DNA from: Thalassoglobus sp. JC818
GTDB lineage: Bacteria; Planctomycetota; Planctomycetia; Planctomycetales; Planctomycetaceae
Assembly (NCBI RefSeq): GCF_040717535.1
Contig: NZ_JBFEFI010000002.1
Coordinates: forward strand, 682,001-746,000
DNA length: 64,000 nucleotides
Direction: 5' to 3'
The notes below the pieces were generated by a model. The model had not been told where the DNA came from, did not search any database, and was given only the letters and a program-made list of their open reading frames with translations. Position numbers and translations under genes: made by a program. Shown here piece by piece: positions 55,577 to 64,000 of this stretch; the stretch's first letter is position 1, and every line of letters begins with the position of its first letter.

Positions 55577-56002
55577 TCAATTCGTGAGGCGGCGTGCAGT
55601 CTTTCTGCTCGACCAATCCGGCGGCACGAAGCTCAGCGAGACGAGAATTAACAGCCCGCATACGGTGTAACACATGGTGAAGACCCACCACGGTGCATCG
55701 AAGAAGAGTAGCTGATGCACGAGTCCCGCCAGGAATCCGTCTCCATCGAACGGCTGGTTTGCTTTTGCTCTTAAAGACTCTTCGAGTGTCGTTAATGGAC
55801 AGGTGACACCGGCCCACGCTTCGGCGACGACGATGAGAATCATCAGCAGATGGATGATTCGAAACCATCGATTTCTCACCCATTTCCATCCGGCGATGCC
55901 ACCACACAGGACCAGTAAGAGACCGATCACGATCGTGGCTGCATACGCCAAGTGGACCACAGCCACGAGATCGGCGAGCAGAGCGTAATTCGATTCGTTC
56001 AT
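55577..56002 (-). CDS. DUF2784 family membrane protein
   Basis: A 141-aa protein with four membrane helices (LLADLVAVVHLAYAATIVIG, IIHLLMILIVVAEAWAGVTC). The CPLTTLE motif after helix 3 and the FDAPWWVFTMCYTVCGLLIL end are typical of DUF2784, which has no known function. ATG at 56002 is used; an in-frame TTG lies at 56011. It converges with the preceding thioredoxin-YHS gene. Confidence 0.85.
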   Translation of the reverse strand: MNESNYALLADLVAVVHLAYAATIVIGLLLVLCGGIAGWKWVRNRWFRIIHLLMILIVVAEAWAGVTCPLTTLEESLRAKANQPFDGDGFLAGLVHQLLFFDAPWWVFTMCYTVCGLLILVSLSFVPPDWSSRKTARRLTN

Positions 56003-56272
56003 GCCTATCAAGATTCATAGGCGCAGTCGAATATTCCACGAAATGCAGCCAATTCAATCAGAAGTTCCGATTTTGAGGCTTATTGCTCGGCGTCGAGACG
56101 AGTTACTCGGGACGCGAGGATTGTCATCTCTCACGACCGTCACAAACTCCACGGTCCTGCTTGGAATAAAGTTTCAAGCAAGTTGACCGGTCCGTTGCGT
56201 GGCATAGGTTTTCGTACTCGGTTTCGATCGGCGAAACGTCCTATTCGATCCTGGCTTGAAGTCGGTTCTACA

Positions 56273-58339
56273 ATGTCCACGCTGACCACCCCCTCAACAG
56301 CACAGCTCTCCGCAATCGGGAATCACCCGATGAATTCCTCCTTGCTCCTGGAATCTGTGTTGCAGCTTTCCAAAGCAAGTCAACTTCCGACTCCGCCGAA
56401 TGAACTCGACGACATTATCTCGATTCATGTTCTTCGACGTTTGCTGGCCGCGATTCATTTCCGTGACGTGCGCGTTCTGAAGCATTCACGACGCGTCGGA
56501 CTCTTGGCCGTCGGGATTGGATCTCGTCTCGGTTGGGAAGACATGCAGCTGCGACTTATTGAGATCGCCGCTCTCCTGCATGACATCGGCAAGTTGGGCG
56601 TGCCGGACCACATTCTCGGCAAGCCGGGCAAGCTGAGTCCGGATGAATACGAATACATCGCAGGATTTAATCGCGTCGCTGTCGAAGTCCTGCAGTGCTG
56701 CCAGGTCAATCCAGACGTCATCGATATTGTGGCTCAATCACATGGAGTGAATATTGACGGCACATCCACACAGGACAAACCCGCGAGTCTCGGAGCAAGA
56801 ATTCTCGCCGTCGCTGATGCCTACGAGTCACTGACTTCAGTTCAACCGTATCGACCGGCGTTTGACACCAACAAAGCTCTTCGAACACTGGAAGAACAAG
56901 CTGGGAAAGGGTTCGACAGAAACGTTGTTGCAGCGCTGGAACGCTGGCTTCACAGTGAAAGAGCATCGGTTCTGTCCGACACAGATGCAGAGAATGCGTC
57001 AATCGCTGCGAATGCACCTGCCGATAACAATGCGAAAATGGCCGCCAGCCGCTTTTGTCACGTCTTTCAATATCTGCACACACTCGAAAGCCTGTACGAC
57101 GCCTTCTATATGATCGATCGCGATCAGCGAATCGTCATGTGGAACATGGGTGCGGTCAAAATGTTTGGCTACTCTCCCGGAGAGCTGATTGGCCAAACGT
57201 GGCACCGTTCGATCGTCTCGTCCACCAAAGCGAAGCCGGACCCAGTTGATCGATGTCTGGAAGAGTCGATTCCGGTTTGCCATCGTTTGAACCTCAAAGA
57301 TGTCGACGGAAATTCTCAGAGCTTCGACGTCCAGACATTGCCAGTCACGAATGATTCCGGGGCTGTGCGTGCAGTCATGGAACTCATCTGCGATGGAAAT
57401 GAGTCGAAGCGACATCGAGGTCAGTTCCGAAAACTTCAAATGGCAGCCACTCGTGACGCACTTACCGGAGCGTTTAACCGTGGTGAATTGGAACAGCGAC
57501 TGACACAAGCCTTTCAGCAATGGGAGAAAGATCCGCAAATCCCATATTCCGTCGTCTTTGTCGACCTCGATCACTTCAAAGCGATCAACGATCGATTGTC
57601 GCACGCAGTCGGCGATCGCGTTTTGATCGACGTGGCTCGGCTCATTCAGGACGAGCTCTATTCGGGCGAGCAAGTGGGACGTTACGGAGGAGAAGAGTTC
57701 GTGATCCTCTGTCCGGAAACACCGCTTGAAGTGGCAATCGAACGCTCAGAACGTTTGCGAAGATCCATCTCGAGCGCTGAAATCGCCGGGCGGGATGACC
57801 TTCGAGTCACAGCTTCATTCGGAGTCGCTCAAGTCGAAATGGGTGACACTTTCGAGTCAGTCACCAAACGCGCTGACCAGGCGTTGTACGATGCCAAAAA
57901 CTCTGGTCGAAACCGAACCTGCTATCAGGTGACTGAGCATTGGGCCGAGTCTCAGAAGAAGAGTGAGTTGGGTGAAGATGCCTATGTTCATCAGGCTGAG
58001 ATCGTGGCATGCGTGGCTCGAGGGATGTTGCCAATGAAGCTCAAGGGCTACGTTGAAGACATCCACGCAAAGATTCTCTCGGTCAAAGAAGAAGAGATCA
58101 CTCTGCAGGTTGGCGCTCCAACACTCTTCCGCAAATGGGGTAAAGAAGACGATAAGCAGCCCGTGCGCGTTCGAGTTGAGATTCACGACATTCCCGCTCA
58201 CGAACAAAAGCAGGGGACACGCCGACTTCGTCTTAAAACCTTCACTGAACCGGTTGGAAAACCTTCTTCTCCGGAAGTCTTTCATAAACGAGCCAATCGC
58301 GTGAACGAGTCGCTGCGTGCCTATCTGATTGCCGATTAG
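56273..58339 (+). CDS. HD-domain / PAS / GGDEF signalling protein
   Basis: A 688-aa cytoplasmic protein. An HD-type phosphohydrolase-like domain (HSRRVGLLAVGIGSRLGW, LLHDIGKLGVPDHIL near residue 103) lacks the GYP signature of c-di-GMP hydrolases (SHGVNIDGTSTQ). A PAS domain follows (DAFYMIDRDQRIVMWN), then a diguanylate cyclase domain with DALTGAFNRGELEQRL and an intact active site RYGGEEFVIL (near residue 470). No RxxD inhibitory site precedes it. The C-terminal 110 residues are beta-rich and unassigned. It probably makes c-di-GMP. The stop codon overlaps repeat copy E. Confidence 0.88.
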   Translation: MSTLTTPSTAQLSAIGNHPMNSSLLLESVLQLSKASQLPTPPNELDDIISIHVLRRLLAAIHFRDVRVLKHSRRVGLLAVGIGSRLGWEDMQLRLIEIAALLHDIGKLGVPDHILGKPGKLSPDEYEYIAGFNRVAVEVLQCCQVNPDVIDIVAQSHGVNIDGTSTQDKPASLGARILAVADAYESLTSVQPYRPAFDTNKALRTLEEQAGKGFDRNVVAALERWLHSERASVLSDTDAENASIAANAPADNNAKMAASRFCHVFQYLHTLESLYDAFYMIDRDQRIVMWNMGAVKMFGYSPGELIGQTWHRSIVSSTKAKPDPVDRCLEESIPVCHRLNLKDVDGNSQSFDVQTLPVTNDSGAVRAVMELICDGNESKRHRGQFRKLQMAATRDALTGAFNRGELEQRLTQAFQQWEKDPQIPYSVVFVDLDHFKAINDRLSHAVGDRVLIDVARLIQDELYSGEQVGRYGGEEFVILCPETPLEVAIERSERLRRSISSAEIAGRDDLRVTASFGVAQVEMGDTFESVTKRADQALYDAKNSGRNRTCYQVTEHWAESQKKSELGEDAYVHQAEIVACVARGMLPMKLKGYVEDIHAKILSVKEEEITLQVGAPTLFRKWGKEDDKQPVRVRVEIHDIPAHEQKQGTRRLRLKTFTEPVGKPSSPEVFHKRANRVNESLRAYLIAD

Positions 58340-58440
58340 AGCGTGTCTAAATTTGGATAGCATTCTCTCGCACGAGCAAACACAGCCATTTACTCAACGA
58401 AACAGCACAAGCGAGCGCTCAGGCAAGAGCAACTTGCTCG
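58338..58440 (+). repeat. Interspersed 103-bp intergenic repeat, copy E
   Basis: Same length as A and D. Blocks: AGAGCGTGTCTAAATTTGG, TCTCGCACGAGCAAACACAG, CGAAACAGCACAAGCGAGCG, CAGGCAAGAGCAACTTGCTC. Its first bases are the last two of the TAG stop of the HD/PAS/GGDEF gene. Confidence 0.85.
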
Positions 58441-58623
58441 AGGGCAAGTCGGTTTGAACAAAGTTCTCACTTGTGTGATTCGGCAAATTCAATGATCGAG
58501 CGTGCTCTTTTGAGACGATGCAAATTAAGCTGAGTCATTGCTGTAACCTTTCTGACGTTGTGAACGCCGGAAAATGGATTTACAGTCAACGAACACCACT
58601 CGTGACTCGTAGCGGGCGATCTG

Positions 58624-59445
58624 ATGACAAGCACTCAACTGGTCTTCGAACTCATCGATGCTGGCGATCTGGATGCCATTCGATCACTCATCGCAGCTGA
58701 CCCGGCCGTTGTTTTTGTCCGTCACGCAGACGCCAATCTCTTCCACTGGACGACACTCCAATTCGCAGCCAGTCGAGGCAAGCTGGAAGTCTGTCGGCTC
58801 CTCGTTGAGCATGGTGCAGAAGTCTATACGAATCCAATGAATTCGTATCCGCCCGTGATTCAAGCAGCCTGGAAAAAGCACCAGGACGTCGTGGATTATT
58901 TCCTCAATGAGATTCCTCATCTCGCGGAGGGAACCAATGGAACCGGAGTTGCGTTGAATCTCGCGGCCCGTGAAGGTTGGACGGAAATCGTCGATCTGCA
59001 TCTCAAGAAAGACCCGCTCAGTGTCTTTCAGAGAGGTTGGATTGGAGACACGCCCCTTCACTGGCCAGCTCATAACAACTATGGCGAGATCGTTCAGAAA
59101 CTGGTCGCGGCGGGAGCAGATGTCGAAGCGGATGAAATCAACTGCTACGGAGGGAAACCTCTCCACTGGGCCAGCGAGCATGCACCGGAGTCGGTCCGTC
59201 GACTTCTTGCAGCCGGGGCGAATGTGAACAGCCGAAATGTCAAAGAAGACTCTGATTTCTTTGGAGTGACTCCGCTCATCATGAACGCGACTCAGCGAGA
59301 TGACTGCGACGAAGTCACCCAACTTCTCCTTCAAGCGGGTGCCGATCCGAGCCTGGTCGATGCGCAAGGAAAGACTGCCCTGGACCACGCTCGCGAACGC
59401 GGTCTTGCGAAGATCACAAAAGTATTGGAGTCATGGCGCAGCTAG
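58624..59445 (+). CDS. Ankyrin-repeat protein
   Basis: A 273-aa protein made of about six ankyrin repeats, e.g. TTLQFAASRGKLEVCRLLVE, TPLHWPAHNNYGEIVQKLVA, KPLHWASEHAPESVRRLLAA and TALDHARERGLAKITKVLES. There is no signal peptide or membrane helix, so it is probably a cytoplasmic protein-binding protein. No operon partner is apparent; its target is unknown. Confidence 0.9.
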   Translation: MTSTQLVFELIDAGDLDAIRSLIAADPAVVFVRHADANLFHWTTLQFAASRGKLEVCRLLVEHGAEVYTNPMNSYPPVIQAAWKKHQDVVDYFLNEIPHLAEGTNGTGVALNLAAREGWTEIVDLHLKKDPLSVFQRGWIGDTPLHWPAHNNYGEIVQKLVAAGADVEADEINCYGGKPLHWASEHAPESVRRLLAAGANVNSRNVKEDSDFFGVTPLIMNATQRDDCDEVTQLLLQAGADPSLVDAQGKTALDHARERGLAKITKVLESWRS

Positions 59446-59563
59446 AGCCGTTTAGAAGTCTTCGATAAGCTCAATGAATCGATGGACTTGCGCGAGGTTG
59501 TGCAAGTCAATACTCGCAAACCAAACTGTGCCATGCCATCTTCAATGAAAGCTCGAATACGAC

Positions 59564-60745
59564 TTACGGACCACGGTTGATGTACAACTTCAAATTGTGC
59601 GTCGCACGACCTCCCGCCACGATGTCGGGCAATCCGTCGCCGGTCAGGTCCTCGACAATCAAGTCTTCGCAGGCCATGCCGCCTGCATCGACAACGTGTT
59701 TAGACCAGTTCGTGCCCCAATTGTTGCGAGCTTTGTAAACAATCACCCCGAAGGTCTCCGGGGTGTCGCTGTGACCGAAGACAATCTCATCGCTTCCGTC
59801 TCCATCCATGTCAGCCATCCAAATCGCATGTCCTCGCTGGAATCCAGCATCGATGACAGTGCGTGTCCACAGCTCTCTGTCGCCTTCCGGTTCGGTATAA
59901 ACGACCAGCGAATGGCCATGCATCGGTTCGACAGTGGCAATCACATCGACACCCGAAGCCAGTCGACCGAGTTTGACTTCACCGGCTCCACGATCAGCGG
60001 GAGTCTCTCCATCAATCCCGGTCCCGATGTGAGTTTTTGCCCAACCTTCCGGTGTTCGCTCGACGAGATAGACCCCCTCTTGCGAAGCAGTCAATGTGTC
60101 GATGGAATCATCATTGTTGACATCGACATGCCAGTGGTTGTGCATGCGATTGAGTTCCTGATCGAGAACTGTTGCTGACCAACCACCCTCTGTTGGATTG
60201 TCAGGGACTTCAAACGCGGTCAACCGAACACCGTTGCCAGCCGTTGCGTTGAGCGGCGAAACGACAAGTTGCGGCGATCCCGTTCCGAGGACATCTGCCC
60301 AGCGCATGCGGTGCGTCCAACGTTCTTCTCCGATCAGGTGAACTTTCCAAAGTTCATCGAGCGAATCTCCGCGAGTCAGCCAGTGGATGGTTCCAATCTT
60401 CGTCCAGCCAGCTCCGAGAGCAAAATCGACCAGTCCATCTCCGTCGATGTCATGCGGCGCGATACAAACATTGTCCAGAGGAGTCTGGTCCTCGATGATC
60501 ACACGTGGTGTCCAGTCAGGAGCCTGAAACCACAACACCCGGCGCTCTGTCACAGCCACGATATCCTGAAGTCCATCGTTGTCGACATCCGCCAGTGTCA
60601 CCGCATAGCAGACTTTGCCAATCTCCGGATCAAGCACAACTTCCTGAAACTCGACAAACTCGTCGTCAGCCTTCAAAAGTGCCGAGGGTGCAAGTGTCAG
60701 CAGACTGACGGAAGCGAACAGGAGCGCGTTCAAATAGTTCGACAT
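59564..60745 (-). CDS. Secreted FG-GAP/VCBS-repeat protein
   Basis: A 393-aa exported protein (signal ALLFASVSLLTLAPSALLKA). It has repeated calcium-type loops of an FG-GAP propeller: DVDNDGLQDIVAV, DIDGDGLVDFALGAG, DVNNDDSIDTL, DMDGDGSDEIVFG and DLTGDGLPDIVAGG. The ATG at 60745 directly starts the signal peptide; an upstream in-frame start at 60778 is less likely. Such proteins are numerous in planctomycetes; the ligand is unknown. Confidence 0.88.
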   Translation of the reverse strand: MSNYLNALLFASVSLLTLAPSALLKADDEFVEFQEVVLDPEIGKVCYAVTLADVDNDGLQDIVAVTERRVLWFQAPDWTPRVIIEDQTPLDNVCIAPHDIDGDGLVDFALGAGWTKIGTIHWLTRGDSLDELWKVHLIGEERWTHRMRWADVLGTGSPQLVVSPLNATAGNGVRLTAFEVPDNPTEGGWSATVLDQELNRMHNHWHVDVNNDDSIDTLTASQEGVYLVERTPEGWAKTHIGTGIDGETPADRGAGEVKLGRLASGVDVIATVEPMHGHSLVVYTEPEGDRELWTRTVIDAGFQRGHAIWMADMDGDGSDEIVFGHSDTPETFGVIVYKARNNWGTNWSKHVVDAGGMACEDLIVEDLTGDGLPDIVAGGRATHNLKLYINRGP

Positions 60746-60778
60746 AGGAATTCCACTGGATTCAAGAAACCGACACAT

Positions 60779-61000
60779 CGATTAAACGCATTTTCGATCC
60801 CCGATGCAATCACCACGAGTTACGAGAGTCACGTTCGCTAGCGTCCCGGAGAAGTTTTTCTAGCTGGGAGTTGTGAATTCCTGCCGAGGCGCATTCACAA
60901 GTGTGGTTTGAGGCAGCGAATACACCTTCGAGATTTCGCGACGTGGGAAGAACAACCTTCTTGACTTGATGGAGTCGACGAAGTTGGAGTTCGACCGTAA
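60779..61000. other. Gap without recognisable gene
   Basis: The region between the FG-GAP gene start and the rpoZ terminator holds no convincing gene or repeat. Confidence 0.4.
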
Positions 61001-61002
61001 AA

Positions 61003-61041
61003 CGAAAACAAGCCTGATTCCGATCAGGACGGAATCAGGCT
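61003..61041 (-). terminator. Terminator after rpoZ
   Basis: A perfect 12-bp stem, AGCCTGATTCCG and CGGAATCAGGCT with a 7-nt loop, is followed on the minus strand by TGTTTTCGTTTT. It lies 43 nt past the rpoZ stop. Confidence 0.8.
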
Positions 61042-61083
61042 CGTGTATTTTATCTGTTTGCTCAGATGGGCTGAGATCGAAAG

Positions 61084-61356
61084 TTATTCTTCGACGTCAG
61101 GCGATTCGTCCATCAGCATTTTTTCGAGGTCGGGAGCGTCATCTGGAACGATGACGACATTGTCCGAAACGTCGAGGTAGATTTTATCAGTCATGATCTC
61201 TTCGATCACTGTCCCCATGGTGGGCTTGCCCGGGCAGTCAACAAGAGGCGGGGCGCCTCGATTCAACTGAACGAGACGCTTTTGGATCAGCGTGGACAGC
61301 TTAAAGCGTCCGCCGACCTTCTTTGCGATCGCATCTTCCTTCAGTTCATCGTGCAT
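61084..61356 (-). CDS. rpoZ: RNA polymerase omega subunit
   Basis: A 90-aa omega-family protein that helps assemble RNA polymerase. The N-terminal pattern [20 protein letters not shown] followed by [17 protein letters not shown] matches omega; an acidic tail ends it. It lies directly after gmk with an 11-nt overlap, the common gmk-rpoZ pair, and is closed by a strong terminator. Confidence 0.88.
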   Translation of the reverse strand: MHDELKEDAIAKKVGGRFKLSTLIQKRLVQLNRGAPPLVDCPGKPTMGTVIEEIMTDKIYLDVSDNVVIVPDDAPDLEKMLMDESPDVEE

Positions 61357-61960
61357 GAAAGTTCTTCTCCGTATCCTTCAAGAGCGTGCAGATTTCTCCC
61401 ACAGCTCGATCCAGATCATCATTGATTACTCGATACCGGTACGTACCGGACGATTTTAGCTCCTCTTTCGCAGTCCGCAACCGCCGTTGAATGACTTCCT
61501 CTAATTCTGTTCCCCGGCTGCGAAGCCTTCTTTCGTACTCATCGACGGAGGGCGTCTGCAAGAAGATCGACACCGCATCGGGGTACAAATCCATGACCTT
61601 CAATGCCCCCTCGACGTCAATTTCCAGCAGGACCCAGCTGCCGGACTCTTGTATTCGAGTCAACTCGCTCTTGAGGGTGCCGTACCAGAAACCGCTTCGA
61701 TGAACTTCTGCACACTCGACGAAGTCGTCGGCCAACCGGTGTGCCTCGAAATCCTCGGAAGTCATGAAATGGTAGTGTTTTCCGTCGATTTCACCGGTGC
61801 GTTTGGGACGTGTCGTCGCAGAGACCGCCATCTGAATCGGGACGGAAGAGTCGCTGAGAAGCCGTTCGACGATCGTTGTTTTGCCGCTGCCACTGGGGCC
61901 CGACAGGACGACCATACGACAAGGGGGAGAAGCATTATCTGTGGAGGTTTCTTCAGTCAT
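61346..61960 (-). CDS. gmk: Guanylate kinase
   Basis: Phosphorylates GMP to GDP. P-loop [19 protein letters not shown], then the GMP-binding part [20 protein letters not shown] and [20 protein letters not shown], and [12 protein letters not shown]. The ATG at 61960, with a GGGA just upstream, gives 204 aa, normal for the family; an in-frame start at 62023 would add unrelated residues and overlap the divergent gene. It overlaps rpoZ. Confidence 0.95.
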   Translation of the reverse strand: MTEETSTDNASPPCRMVVLSGPSGSGKTTIVERLLSDSSVPIQMAVSATTRPKRTGEIDGKHYHFMTSEDFEAHRLADDFVECAEVHRSGFWYGTLKSELTRIQESGSWVLLEIDVEGALKVMDLYPDAVSIFLQTPSVDEYERRLRSRGTELEEVIQRRLRTAKEELKSSGTYRYRVINDDLDRAVGEICTLLKDTEKNFHAR

Positions 61961-61991
61961 TCCCAGTCCGCAACATTTCAATTTCCGTAAA

Positions 61992-63263
61992 ATGCGATTG
62001 AAGTCCCGGGACCAAATCGGCATCCTCCAATGGATCGTTCAGTTTTCCAGAATTTCAGGCTTCGGCATCGTGCGCGCAATTTATCGTCTTCTCTGCCCCT
62101 TTCCAAGTTGCGATCACCGGAAACAGTTCGGTTATGGCGTGATTCTGCTCCTCATCGCATCCCTGTCCATCAGTGACGCGGCCGATCGCTCGAATCGCCG
62201 CTTGCGGACCGATGCAGCATTTGAGGAGATTCTGGACCAGCCTCTTCTGTCGAGCAGCGCTCGCAAGCGAGAAATTCAACCCTTTTTGAAACAACTGGCC
62301 AGCGAACGAGACATCTCAATTCTGATTGACCGGCGCATCGATCCTCATCGTCAAGTTTCAGCGACGCTGAGAGAAGACTACTTCGACGAGGGTATTCGAA
62401 AAATCGCTGCTGAAATCGGCGCTGAAGTGACCGTTATCGCGGACACAATTCTCGTCGGTCCTCCGGATTCAATTCGAAAGCTGCGAACACGAATAGCCCT
62501 TCTCGATGACGAGTTCCGAGCATCCGAAGGGCCCCCGCTTCAAAAACTTCAAACACTGAGAGAATCAACGCTGGTTTGGGACGATTTCACTACGCCGCGT
62601 GAACTGATTCAAAACGTCGCTTCCAGGTACCGCTTTTCGATCACCAATCCAGAGATCATTCCGCACGATCTCTGGAGGTCCGGGTCGATCAGCGACGGAG
62701 ATCTGATTGACCAGCTGACGATCCTCCTCTCGCAGTTCGATCTGACATTCCGCTGGGGAAACGGTTCCGAAATCGAGATCGTTCCGGAAGACGAACAACT
62801 CGGAATCTGGAAAGATCACCGACCTCGCACCGGATCACTGGCTGGTGCCATTGGACTCTTAGAAAAGAGTTTTCCTAGGCTGGAAGTCGCACGTGAAGAA
62901 GATCACCTGAGCGTCTTTGGAACAATCGAAGATCACGAGCAAGTTGCGGTCATGCTCGGCGAGCGTCCGCCGCGAGTTCGACCGCCGTCACAGCTTCAAA
63001 ACGATTCGATCGACAATCAGCGGTTCACGTTGCAGATGGTTCGGAAACCGTTTCGTTCCTTATTGCAACTTCTTGAGCAACAGGGGCTTGAGGTTGTATT
63101 TGATGATAATCAGCTTCGGGAAGCTGGGATCAATTTGAACCAGAAAATCTCCGTCACTGTCGAGCAGGTTCCTGCGGAGGAATTAATGCGGCAGGCGAGT
63201 CAACCGCTCGGGTTGCAAGTTCGGATTGACGGTCGTGTGATTGAATTGTTTGTCGAGGAGTGA
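61992..63263 (+). CDS. Exported protein with secretin-N/STN-like segments
   Basis: About 423 aa. A hydrophobic segment [18 protein letters not shown] near residues 48-65 suggests export, though the N-terminus before it is long and the true start may be later (GTG at 62070). The rest shows repeated short alpha/beta units resembling secretin/TonB N-terminal modules: [40 protein letters not shown] and [20 protein letters not shown]. There is no secretin pore domain. The function is unknown. It diverges from gmk, 31 nt apart. Confidence 0.65.
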   Translation: MRLKSRDQIGILQWIVQFSRISGFGIVRAIYRLLCPFPSCDHRKQFGYGVILLLIASLSISDAADRSNRRLRTDAAFEEILDQPLLSSSARKREIQPFLKQLASERDISILIDRRIDPHRQVSATLREDYFDEGIRKIAAEIGAEVTVIADTILVGPPDSIRKLRTRIALLDDEFRASEGPPLQKLQTLRESTLVWDDFTTPRELIQNVASRYRFSITNPEIIPHDLWRSGSISDGDLIDQLTILLSQFDLTFRWGNGSEIEIVPEDEQLGIWKDHRPRTGSLAGAIGLLEKSFPRLEVAREEDHLSVFGTIEDHEQVAVMLGERPPRVRPPSQLQNDSIDNQRFTLQMVRKPFRSLLQLLEQQGLEVVFDDNQLREAGINLNQKISVTVEQVPAEELMRQASQPLGLQVRIDGRVIELFVEE

Positions 63264-63338
63264 TCATCATCATGCACGACGTTGAAGCATTCACACTCTG
63301 AGAATCCAATCATCCTCTTTCTTCTGAAAGAAATAAAC

Positions 63339-64000
63339 ATGCGCAGCCTGACCATATGGCTCACTTCATTCGTTTTGCTTCTGATCGTCATCCCGCCTCA
63401 AGTCGATGCTCAGGACGAATCGCTCTCGGCACCACTTGCGGACTTACGGTATTCCTATCAGCGGAATCACGATCCAAACGGCATCGGCAAATTCTATCTG
63501 GGCCGAGAGATCGCGCGCGTGATGGGGCATCAGGGAATCCGCTGGCTGGAGCGACCAGAACGTGAAGAGGAAGAACGGCTTTCGAAGCTGATCGAAGGGT
63601 TGAACATCGAACCCGGAATGACAGTCGCCGATATTGGAGCTGGGTCTGGAGTGATCAGTGTTCTTCTCTCCGAAGCAGTCGGCCCAAGCGGGACCGTTCT
63701 GGCCGTCGATATTCAGCCGGAGATGCTCGAGGCACTACAGGCGAAGTGCAAGTTCCTGGAAATTGACAACGTGGTCCCTGTCCTTGGAACAACAAAGTCA
63801 CCTCGCCTGGAGGCAGGAACCGTCGACTTGATTGTCATGGTCGACGTTTACCACGAGTTCGATTTTCCGTTCGAAATGCTTCAAAACATCTCGCAAGCTT
63901 TGAAACTGGGAGGGCGAGTCGCGTTTGTTGAATACCGCAAAGAAGATCCGTACGTGCCGATCAAAGAAGTTCACAAGATGTCAGAAGCACAAGTGAAAGC
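63339..64000 (+). CDS. Exported class I SAM-dependent methyltransferase (3' partial)
   Basis: The frame is open to the last base, so the 3' end is missing. The ATG at 63339 starts a signal peptide (LTSFVLLLIVIPPQVDA). The Rossmann methyltransferase core follows: motif I VADIGAGSGVISVLL near residue 97, VLAVDIQPEMLEAL (acidic residue for the ribose), DLIVMVDVYHEFDFPFEML and LKLGGRVAFVEYR. Methyltransferases with signal peptides are unusual, since SAM is cytoplasmic; the substrate is unknown. The gene starts 75 nt after the secretin-like gene on the same strand. Confidence 0.85.
   Translation, partial: MRSLTIWLTSFVLLLIVIPPQVDAQDESLSAPLADLRYSYQRNHDPNGIGKFYLGREIARVMGHQGIRWLERPEREEEERLSKLIEGLNIEPGMTVADIGAGSGVISVLLSEAVGPSGTVLAVDIQPEMLEALQAKCKFLEIDNVVPVLGTTKSPRLEAGTVDLIVMVDVYHEFDFPFEMLQNISQALKLGGRVAFVEYRKEDPYVPIKEVHKMSEAQVK

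Noticed and set aside
9673-58440. CRISPR array
   Set aside because: The repeated elements are about 103 bp, far apart, in both orientations and without regular spacers or cas genes.
61881-61991. Upstream extension of the secretin-like protein over gmk
   Set aside because: It would overlap the start of guanylate kinase on the opposite strand and adds low-complexity residues.

Overview
The window reads as chromosome of a planctomycete (order Planctomycetales or a close relative). The strongest signs are a c-type-cytochrome/DUF1549/DUF1553 protein followed by a Tat-exported DUF1501 protein, an ECF sigma/anti-sigma unit, many secreted proteins of unknown role (PQQ propeller, FG-GAP, thioredoxin hybrids), and a FtsW-MurG pair. 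Genes are dense, lie on both strands in short operons, and often overlap by ATGA. I see no tRNA, rRNA, CRISPR array, phage or complete insertion sequence.

Layout. 1-8213: membrane pyrophosphatase (5' end cut by the window), rsfS, a secreted hydrolase, argS, purE-purK. 8246-13044 (minus strand): a core information block rplY - pth - rpsF - ssb - rplI, a terminator, then dnaB. 13581-25481 (plus): cutA, a YceH-type regulator, a very large secreted PQQ-propeller protein, a thioredoxin/CxxCH/PDZ protein, an MscK-like channel, an FGE-fold protein and a small zinc-ribbon membrane protein. 25527-27848 (minus): a secreted hydrolase homologue without its serine. 28316-34484: ECF sigma, anti-sigma, secreted coiled-coil protein, DUF1549/DUF1553 and DUF1501 proteins. 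34800-39914: aldehyde dehydrogenase, SRAP protein, queD (minus), then leuA behind a leucine leader-peptide attenuator. 40104-43798: small secreted proteins, greA and ubiX. 44118-48822: a four-gene metal ABC transporter. 48909-54336 (minus): secreted copper-type protein, sodium-dependent transporter, murG, ftsW. 54674 to the end: thioredoxin-YHS protein, HD/PAS/GGDEF signalling protein, ankyrin protein, FG-GAP protein, gmk-rpoZ, a secretin-N-like protein and a secreted methyltransferase cut by the window end.

Three things stand out. First, both permeases of the metal transporter carry a C-terminal DtxR/MntR-like repressor domain, the architecture known from chlamydial YtgCR, and a perfect inverted repeat lies upstream of the operon. 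Second, leuA is preceded by a 21-codon leader ORF with six Leu codons, an intrinsic terminator, and a competing pairing whose 5' arm covers the leader stop codon: classical ribosome-mediated attenuation, with a possibly leaderless leader peptide. Third, a family of about 103-bp intergenic elements occurs six times; four copies abut or overlap the stop codon of a gene.

Start sites, domain limits and small-site calls were made by eye from the sequence; no database search was run.
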